A stretch of DNA of 64,000 nt from positions 295,060 to 359,059 of the forward strand of contig NZ_QRGA01000007.1 of assembly GCF_003367175.1 (NCBI RefSeq), given 5' to 3'. The notes beneath the pieces were generated by a model. It did not search any database and was not told where the DNA came from. It saw only the letters and a program-made list of their open reading frames with translations. The DNA comes from Trinickia dinghuensis. GTDB lineage: Bacteria > Pseudomonadota > Gammaproteobacteria > Burkholderiales > Burkholderiaceae. Of this stretch, positions 58,595 to 64,000 are shown piece by piece. Both the position numbers and the translations under genes were made by a program. The stretch's first letter is position 1. Each line of letters opens with the position of its first letter.

Positions 58595-60685
58595 TCAAGG
58601 CTTCTGCAGCAAAGCCTTTAGGCTTGCCAGCCGATCCTTCGGGGTCATCGGCGCTTCCTCGGGCGTCGGCGGCGGCGCTTCGTCGAGTCCCATTTCGGGG
58701 ATGAAGCGCGACGGCTCGCACACCACGGTCTCGCGCGCCCGCTTGCGCTTCTTGCACCAATTCAAATGCAGGCTGCGCTGCGCGCGCGTGATCGCGACAT
58801 ACATCAAGCGTCGCTCTTCCTCGATCCGCGCGTCGTCGATCGGCTCGTCGTCCGCGCCGCCGCGGTGCGGCATGATCCCTTCCTCGACGCCCACGAGAAA
58901 CACGTGCGGATATTCGAGCCCCTTCGATGCGTGCACGGTCGACAACCGCACGGCGTCGGGGTCCTCCTCCTTGCCTTCGAGCATCGACATCAACGCCACC
59001 GTCTGGATCAGGCCGAGCAGGTTCTTGCCCGTATCGCCCAAACCGTCCGCGTTGTCGAAGCCGGTTGCTTCGCCGTCCTCGGCCTGCTCGGGTTCGGGCT
59101 TCGTTCCCTTGCGCTTGAGCCATTCGAGAAACTCCAACACGTTCTGCCAGCGCGACTGCGCCTGGCGTTCGTCGAACGTGTCGTAGAGATAAGCCTCGTA
59201 ATGGATCGCCTCCATCAGATCGTCGAGGAGCGTCGTCGCCGCATCCTTCGTCGCCCGATCGGCAATGCGCTGCATGAAGTCGCAGAACACACGCAGCGGC
59301 TCGACCTGCCGCACAGATAGGCGCGCTTCGATGCCGCCCATGTAGACGGCCTCGAACAACGACACCTTCGCCTGTCCCGCAAACGACCCGAGCGCTTCGA
59401 GCGTCGTGTTGCCGATCCCGCGCCGCGGCGTCGTGATCGCGCGGATGAAGGCGGGATCGTCGTCGGGATTCGCGATCAAGCGCAAATACGCGCAGATGTC
59501 CTTGATTTCGGCTTTGTCGAAGAACGACTGGCCGCCTGAAATCACGTAGGGAATGCGCTCGCGGCGCAGCACCTGTTCGAAAATGCGTGCCTGGAAATTG
59601 CCGCGGTAAAGAATCGCATAGTCGCGAAACTGCGTCCGCCGCTCGAACTTGTGCGCCGACAGCCGGAACACGACCGATTCGGCCTCGTGCTCTTCATCAT
59701 TGCACTGCGTCACCGTAATCGTGTCGCCCATGCCATGCTCCGACCACAGCTTCTTCTCGAACAGCTTCGGGTTGTTCGCGATGACGTTGTTCGCCGCCGT
59801 CAGAATCCGCACCGTCGAGCGGTAGTTCTGCTCGAGCTTGATCAGATGCAGCTTCGGGAAATCCTTGCCGAGCTGACCGAGGTTCTCGAGCGTGGCGCCG
59901 CGCCAGCCGTAGATCGCCTGGTCGTCGTCGCCCACGGCCGTGAATGCCGCGCGCGGCCCCGCGAGCAGCTTCACCAATTCGTACTGGCACGCGTTCGTGT
60001 CCTGGTACTCGTCGATCAGCAAGTACCGCAGCTTGTTCTGCCACCGGTCGCGCACGGCTTCGTTCTGCGCGAACAGTTCGGCAGGCAGGCGGATCAAGTC
60101 GTCGAAATCGACGGCCTGGTACGCGTGCAGCGTCGCCACATAGTTGCGGAAGACGATGGCCGCCTGATGCTCGTCCTCGTTGGAGGCGCTGGCCGCCGCC
60201 GTTTGCGGATCGATCAGGCCGTTCTTCCACAGCGAGATGATCGATTGGATCTTGCGGATGAAGCCTTTGTCGGTCGAGCCGACCTGCTCTTGGATCATGC
60301 CGAAGCAGTCGTCGGAATCCATGATCGAGAACTGCGGCTTCAGCCCGAGGTGCTCGGCTTCCTGTCGCAGAATCTGCACGCCGAGCGAGTGAAACGTACA
60401 AACCGTGAGCTGGTTGACGGGAACCTTGCGGCCCTCTTTGCCGGGCGTCGTCAGCGTTTTGCCTTCGAGCAGCTTGCCGACGCGCTCGCGCATTTCGGCG
60501 GCGGCCTTGTTCGTGAAGGTCACGGCCGCGATATGGCGCGGCTCGAAACCCTTGTTCTCGATCAGGTGGGCAATTTTCTGCGTGATCACGCGCGTCTTGC
60601 CGCTGCCGGCACCGGCAAGCACGAGGCACGGGCCGTCGAGGTAGCGCACCGCTTCGCTCTGGGCGGGATTTAATCCTGCGGACAT
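58595..60685 (-). CDS. rep: UvrD/Rep-family DNA helicase
   Basis: 696 residues from the ATG at 60685 (MSAGLNPAQSEAV). All SF1A motifs are visible: Walker A VLAGAGSGKTRVI (Lys30), AAVTFTNKAAAEM, DEYQDTNACQ (motif II), QNYRSTVRILTAAN, and STVHASKGLEYPHVFLVG with RLMYVAITRAQ near the end. Closest by eye to Rep (GFEPRHIAAVTFTNKAA). It unwinds DNA 3' to 5' and clears stalled forks. The C-terminal tail includes PMTPKDRLASLKALLQKP. Confidence 0.92.
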   Translation of the reverse strand: MSAGLNPAQSEAVRYLDGPCLVLAGAGSGKTRVITQKIAHLIENKGFEPRHIAAVTFTNKAAAEMRERVGKLLEGKTLTTPGKEGRKVPVNQLTVCTFHSLGVQILRQEAEHLGLKPQFSIMDSDDCFGMIQEQVGSTDKGFIRKIQSIISLWKNGLIDPQTAAASASNEDEHQAAIVFRNYVATLHAYQAVDFDDLIRLPAELFAQNEAVRDRWQNKLRYLLIDEYQDTNACQYELVKLLAGPRAAFTAVGDDDQAIYGWRGATLENLGQLGKDFPKLHLIKLEQNYRSTVRILTAANNVIANNPKLFEKKLWSEHGMGDTITVTQCNDEEHEAESVVFRLSAHKFERRTQFRDYAILYRGNFQARIFEQVLRRERIPYVISGGQSFFDKAEIKDICAYLRLIANPDDDPAFIRAITTPRRGIGNTTLEALGSFAGQAKVSLFEAVYMGGIEARLSVRQVEPLRVFCDFMQRIADRATKDAATTLLDDLMEAIHYEAYLYDTFDERQAQSRWQNVLEFLEWLKRKGTKPEPEQAEDGEATGFDNADGLGDTGKNLLGLIQTVALMSMLEGKEEDPDAVRLSTVHASKGLEYPHVFLVGVEEGIMPHRGGADDEPIDDARIEEERRLMYVAITRAQRSLHLNWCKKRKRARETVVCEPSRFIPEMGLDEAPPPTPEEAPMTPKDRLASLKALLQKP

Positions 60686-60957
60686 CGTCTGTGGATGGGT
60701 GTAACGAGGTTGGCGGCTCGCCCATGCACGCATCGATGCTGTAGCGGATGCGGCGCGCGAAGCCGAGGAGGCAAGTGCGCGATGTTAACACGGATGCGCG
60801 GCCCGCTCGGCCTTGCCAAATGGAATCGGTTCCTCGTCAGAGCGAGGCGTGCCACAATGCTCGACTCTCTTGCCGCGCGGCCGATCCGCACCTTTTTTGA
60901 AAGGCGCGGCCGGCGCGTCTGGCTCGTCCATTTGTCGTAAGGCGGAGGAATGCACGC

Positions 60958-62037
60958 ATGGCTAGCACGTTGAAAATCGGTTTGATGGGCTACGGATTCG
61001 CGGGCGCGACGTTTCACGCGCCCGTCATCGATCATTGCGGCGCGCCCGCCGGTGCGCCGGATACGCCCTACGCGCGCGTCGCGGCCATCGCCACGAGCCA
61101 GCCCGACCATGCGCTCGCCGACTACCCCAATGCCCAGATCGTCGCGGATCTGGACGGCCTCATCGCCTCGCGCAACGTCGAGTGCATCGTCATCGCCACG
61201 CCGAACGACACCCACTACGCGCTCGCGGCCAAGGTGTTGGCGGCGGGCAAGCATGTTGTCGTGGACAAGCCCGTCACGCTGACGTCGGAGGAGTCGCGCA
61301 CCCTCGCCCGCCTCGCGTGGGAGCACGGCGTCCTGTTCGCGCCGTTTCACAATCGCCGCTGGGATGGCGATTTCATGACGTTGCGCGAATTGATCGAAAG
61401 CGGCACGCTCGGGCGCGTCGTCCACTTCGAATCGCACTTCGATCGCTTTCGGCCGCAGGTGCGCCAGCGTTGGCGCGAAGAAGCCTTGCGCGGCGGCGGC
61501 CTGCTGTTCGACCTGGGGCCGCACCTCATCGACCAGGCGCTCACGCTATTCGGCGCACCCGAATCGGTCTTCGCGACGGTGAAGCAGCACCGCGACCAAG
61601 CGAGCGCGCCCGATTACGTCCATCTGCTGCTCGGCTATGCCGACAAGGAAGTGGTGCTCCACGCGAGCGCGCTCACGGCGATCGAGCCGCCGCGCTTCAT
61701 CGTCCACGGCACCCGCGGCAGCTACGTAAAGGCAGGACTCGACACGCAGGAAGATCAGTTGAAGGCGGGACTGCGGCCCGGCCAGGCCGGCTTCGGCGGC
61801 GGCAACGCCGCAGGCACGCTACGTGCTCTTGAGGGCGAACGAGAAGTCGAGCGTGCCGTGCCGACGCGCGACGGGGCCTATGTCGAGTTCTACCGCGCGG
61901 TCGCCGATGCGATCGCGCGCGGAACGCCGTTCCCGGTCTCCGCGCAAGACGCCGTCGACGTCATGACGATCATCGAACTCGCGAACGAAAGCGCGGCCGA
62001 AGGCAAGCGGCTGCCGTTCGTCCGCGTGCCCGCCTGA
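60958..62037 (+). CDS. Gfo/Idh/MocA-family oxidoreductase
   Basis: 359 residues: an N-terminal Rossmann fold (LKIGLMGYGFAGATFHAPVI), the DKPVTLTSEE motif with the catalytic-region Lys, FHNRRWDGDF, and a C-terminal domain (GLLFDLGPHLIDQALTLFGA). NAD(P)-dependent oxidation of a sugar or polyol; the substrate is unknown. GGAGG is just upstream. A stand-alone gene. Confidence 0.9.
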   Translation: MASTLKIGLMGYGFAGATFHAPVIDHCGAPAGAPDTPYARVAAIATSQPDHALADYPNAQIVADLDGLIASRNVECIVIATPNDTHYALAAKVLAAGKHVVVDKPVTLTSEESRTLARLAWEHGVLFAPFHNRRWDGDFMTLRELIESGTLGRVVHFESHFDRFRPQVRQRWREEALRGGGLLFDLGPHLIDQALTLFGAPESVFATVKQHRDQASAPDYVHLLLGYADKEVVLHASALTAIEPPRFIVHGTRGSYVKAGLDTQEDQLKAGLRPGQAGFGGGNAAGTLRALEGEREVERAVPTRDGAYVEFYRAVADAIARGTPFPVSAQDAVDVMTIIELANESAAEGKRLPFVRVPA

Positions 62038-62177
62038 GCATTGTTCAGAAGATTTCGTTACAGATTCGTTGTTCGTCTGTCATCGGAGACCGTGCGCGAG
62101 CCGTTTGTTACAACAGGGCCGGTACGGTCCATCCACCACACTAGATAGGACCCATGAAAACCATAAGGAGATATGGG

Positions 62178-62561
62178 ATGCAACGCTCGATTCGCGCACT
62201 CGTTTATTGCGCGCTGGTTTCCGCGCTCGCGGCCTGCGTCGTGAGCCCGCCGCCGCCGCACCGCCGTGCCCCGCCGCCACCGCCGCCCCCGCCGGTGGTC
62301 CGGCCGAATCCGCATGAGGCCGAGCTGGCTCGGCGCGCGCAAGTGGACGAGCGCATCGACAATCTCAGCCGCCGGATCGACGAGCGCGTCAGCCAAGGCT
62401 ATTACCCGCCGCCGACCGGTGGCGGCCTGCATCATCGGCTCGACGTAATCCGCCAGGAAACGAGCGACATGGCCGCACAGCATGGCGGCGGGCTGTCGGG
62501 CGACGAACAGCGCGTGATCAACCAAGAGTTGGACAGCGCCGCGCGGGCGATCGGCAACTAA
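62178..62561 (+). CDS. small proline-rich lipoprotein
   Basis: 127 residues from the ATG at 62178 (AAGGAG 7-8 nt upstream; the ATG at 62154 is weaker). Signal peptide ending in lipobox SALAAC, a proline tract (PPPPHRRAPPPPPPPPVV), then helices with heptad-like character (RRAQVDERIDNLSRRIDERV). Outer- or inner-membrane lipoprotein of unknown function; the proline segment may span the cell wall. Confidence 0.83.
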   Translation: MQRSIRALVYCALVSALAACVVSPPPPHRRAPPPPPPPPVVRPNPHEAELARRAQVDERIDNLSRRIDERVSQGYYPPPTGGGLHHRLDVIRQETSDMAAQHGGGLSGDEQRVINQELDSAARAIGN

Positions 62562-62597
62562 CGTTCCGCGCCCGGCGCGAGTGCGCGCCGGCAAAAC

Positions 62598-62632
62598 AAA
62601 ACGCGGCGGAGCCGGAAGGCCCGCCGCGTTTT
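62598..62632. terminator. bidirectional terminator
   Basis: A perfect 12-bp stem (AAAACGCGGCGG / CCGCCGCGTTTT) with an 11-nt loop, with A's before and T's after, lies between the lipoprotein and LysE-family genes that converge here. It can act in both directions. Confidence 0.85.
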
Positions 62633-62643
62633 GTCTTTGAGCT

Positions 62644-63276
62644 TCAACGCCGCCCTTGCACCGCCATACGTACGGCAAGGCCCGCGAGCACGGTTCCCAT
62701 CAACCAGCGCTGCACCATGACCCAGCTCGGCCGCCGCGCGAGAAACGCCGCGATCGAGCCGGCCATGATCGCGACGACGGTGTTCACAACAAGACTGGCC
62801 GCGATCTGCAGGCTGCCGAGCGTCAGCGATTGAGTGAGCACGCTGCCGCGGTGCGGATCGATGAATTGCGGCAGCAGCGACAAATAGAGCACGGCGATCT
62901 TCGGATTGAGCAGGTTCGTCACGAGCCCCATGACGAACAACTTGCGGGGGCTGTCGGCCGGCAGATCGCGCACTTCGAACGGCGAGCGGCCGCCCGGCTT
63001 CAGCGCCTGCCAGGCCAGATAAATCAGATACAGCGCGCCGCCGAGCCGCAGCACGTCGTAGGCGAACGGCACCGCCATCAGCAGCGCGGTGATGCCGCAC
63101 GCCGTGCTGACCATATAGAAGACAAAGCCGAGCGCGACGCCGCCCAGCGAGATCATGCCCGCGGCCCGCCCTTGGCAGAGCGAGCGCGAAACCAGGTAGA
63201 TCATGTTGGGGCCGGGCGTCAGCGCGATGCCGAGCGCGACGAGGCCGAAAGCGAGTAGTGAACTGGACGTGGGCAT
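62644..63276 (-). CDS. LysE/RhtB-family exporter
   Basis: 210 residues from the ATG at 63276 (GAGGAG upstream). The LysE signature is clear: LTPGPNMIYLVSRSLCQGRA near the N-terminus, GGALYLIYLAWQALKPG and FVMGLVTNLLNPKIAVLYLS, with about six membrane spans. Exports an amino acid or related compound; the substrate is unknown. The longer frame to 63369 is rejected. Confidence 0.92.
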   Translation of the reverse strand: MPTSSSLLAFGLVALGIALTPGPNMIYLVSRSLCQGRAAGMISLGGVALGFVFYMVSTACGITALLMAVPFAYDVLRLGGALYLIYLAWQALKPGGRSPFEVRDLPADSPRKLFVMGLVTNLLNPKIAVLYLSLLPQFIDPHRGSVLTQSLTLGSLQIAASLVVNTVVAIMAGSIAAFLARRPSWVMVQRWLMGTVLAGLAVRMAVQGRR

Positions 63277-63510
63277 TGCATCTCCTCGATCGACGAAGGA
63301 CAGACGGACGGATGGTCTTGCATGCCCAGGCGCGCGGCGAATCGGTCGACAAGGGCACGCACGATGCAATACCGCGAGAAAAAGCGGTCACGCTCGCCCC
63401 GTCCCGCGCTTCCCGATGGTGAACTCCATCTCACGGCGCCAGTTGCGCGGACCGATCGATTATTTCACGCTTCGCAGGAATCCGCTGCCAACCGCGCGCG
63501 ATGCTCGCGA

Positions 63511-64000
63511 TTACGCAACAACCGCCGAGGAAGCGGCCAGTCCCAGCCTCGCTTCGATGTCGCGGATCATCCGCTCCATCCAGCCTCGCAGCACGCCATC
63601 GAAACAGACGACGGCCGTCGAGCCGGCGATGAAGCGATAAACGTCGTTGCGGCGCACCTTCGAAATCTTCTCGGGGTCAAGCCAGGCGTCGTTGGCCGCC
63701 AGCAGCCGCAGCGTTTCGAGCCCGATCAGGATCGGCCACAAGCAAGCCAGACGCAGACGGATCGACAGGCGGGGAATCGAGAACGTGTAGTCTGCCGCGG
63801 CGCGATAGTGCGCGAGCGCCGTCGCCATCAATTCGACGAGCACGGGACGAGCGCGCAACGAGGCATCCGGAGCGAGCAGCGCGCCGGGCGTGAGACCGTG
63901 CCGCTCGAGCAGGCTGGTGGGCAGATAGCAGCGGCCGATCCGCAGATCCTTGGAGCAGTCTCGCAGGATATTCGTCAGCTGCAGCGCCTTGCCGAAGCGC
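63511..64000 (-). CDS. squalene/phytoene synthase-family protein (partial, cut by window end)
   Basis: The last 163 codons are in the window; the gene runs in from the right edge. It reads RFGKALQLTNILRDCSKDLR, then IGRCYLPTSLLERHGL, the second Asp-rich motif (D...D) of squalene/phytoene synthases, and continues to a helical C-terminus ending AASSAVVA. In this lineage such genes join two farnesyl diphosphates for hopanoid or related synthesis. The N-terminal motif is outside the window. Confidence 0.85.
   Translation of the reverse strand, partial: RFGKALQLTNILRDCSKDLRIGRCYLPTSLLERHGLTPGALLAPDASLRARPVLVELMATALAHYRAAADYTFSIPRLSIRLRLACLWPILIGLETLRLLAANDAWLDPEKISKVRRNDVYRFIAGSTAVVCFDGVLRGWMERMIRDIEARLGLAASSAVVA

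Noticed and set aside
1-64000. CRISPR array or complete insertion sequence
   Set aside because: No regularly spaced direct repeats and no intact transposase were seen; only the integrase fragment and a short RAYT-like stretch near 17.03-17.06 kb.

Overview
This window is a high-GC chromosomal segment of a beta-proteobacterium, most likely Burkholderiaceae sensu lato (Paraburkholderia, Trinickia or Burkholderia type). The gene families, tightly packed ATGA-overlapping operons and protein matches recalled from memory point there; no database search was possible. LAYOUT: (1) 0-17 kb is a surface-glycan locus, probably for flagellin glycosylation. It holds a conserved hypothetical gene, three tandem TPR-GT41 (SPINDLY/OGT-like) glycosyltransferases, a WbqC-family protein, three DegT/DnrJ/EryC1-type aminotransferases (one lacks the PLP lysine), methyltransferases and a GT2-zinc ribbon-methyltransferase fusion. 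A decayed fourth DegT fragment lies at 15.2-15.3 kb. (2) 17-28.2 kb is a self-contained type II secretion/type IV pilus-like operon: GspG, F and E, then PilM-, N-, O- and P-like proteins, a secretin with a C-terminal cohesin domain, and three pseudopilins. Beside it are two convergent paralogous small exported proteins of no family I recognise. A scar at 16.9 kb, made of a promoter-region repeat and a motA fragment, suggests this block was inserted between the glycan locus and motAB. (3) 28.5-32.3 kb has a TPR/GT9-like glycosyltransferase converging on motB-motA. (4) 32.7-34.2 kb has a YecD-like isochorismatase-family gene divergent from its probable TetR regulator, with nested palindromes between them.

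(5) 34.3-50.1 kb is an 11-gene leftward operon for an exopolysaccharide of the Nfr (phage N4 receptor) type: WecB epimerase, BcsB-like periplasmic protein, NfrB-like c-di-GMP-responsive synthase, NfrA-like outer-membrane TPR/beta-barrel exporter, AlgF-like protein, two AlgJ/X-like SGNH proteins, an MBOAT acyltransferase, an acyl-carrier protein, a DltA-like adenylating enzyme and an exported hypothetical protein. An Nfr-type ManNAc polymer carrying both alginate-like and Dlt-like acylation genes is the most system-level novelty here.

(6) 50.1-57.2 kb is an accessory region next to tRNA-Arg(CCG). It has an antitoxin relic, a Bcr/CflA exporter and a compact cluster: LysR regulator, LOG-like phosphoribohydrolase, PP-loop ATPase, NUDIX hydrolase, PLP-fold class-V-like protein and EamA exporter. 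The content strongly recalls the 6-thioguanine (ycf) cluster of Erwinia amylovora. A truncated tyrosine integrase and a perfect inverted repeat lie at the tRNA 3' end. (7) 57.5-64 kb is ordinary core genome: a di-heme cytochrome c, Rep-like helicase, Gfo/Idh/MocA oxidoreductase, small lipoprotein, LysE exporter and a partial squalene/phytoene synthase.

HOW IT WORKS TOGETHER: the glycan locus plus motAB suggest a decorated motility organelle. The secretion operon may export the two small proteins. The Nfr-type operon would make an acylated, c-di-GMP-controlled matrix polysaccharide. The tRNA-linked cluster may make and export a thioamide antimetabolite. All functions are inferred from sequence.
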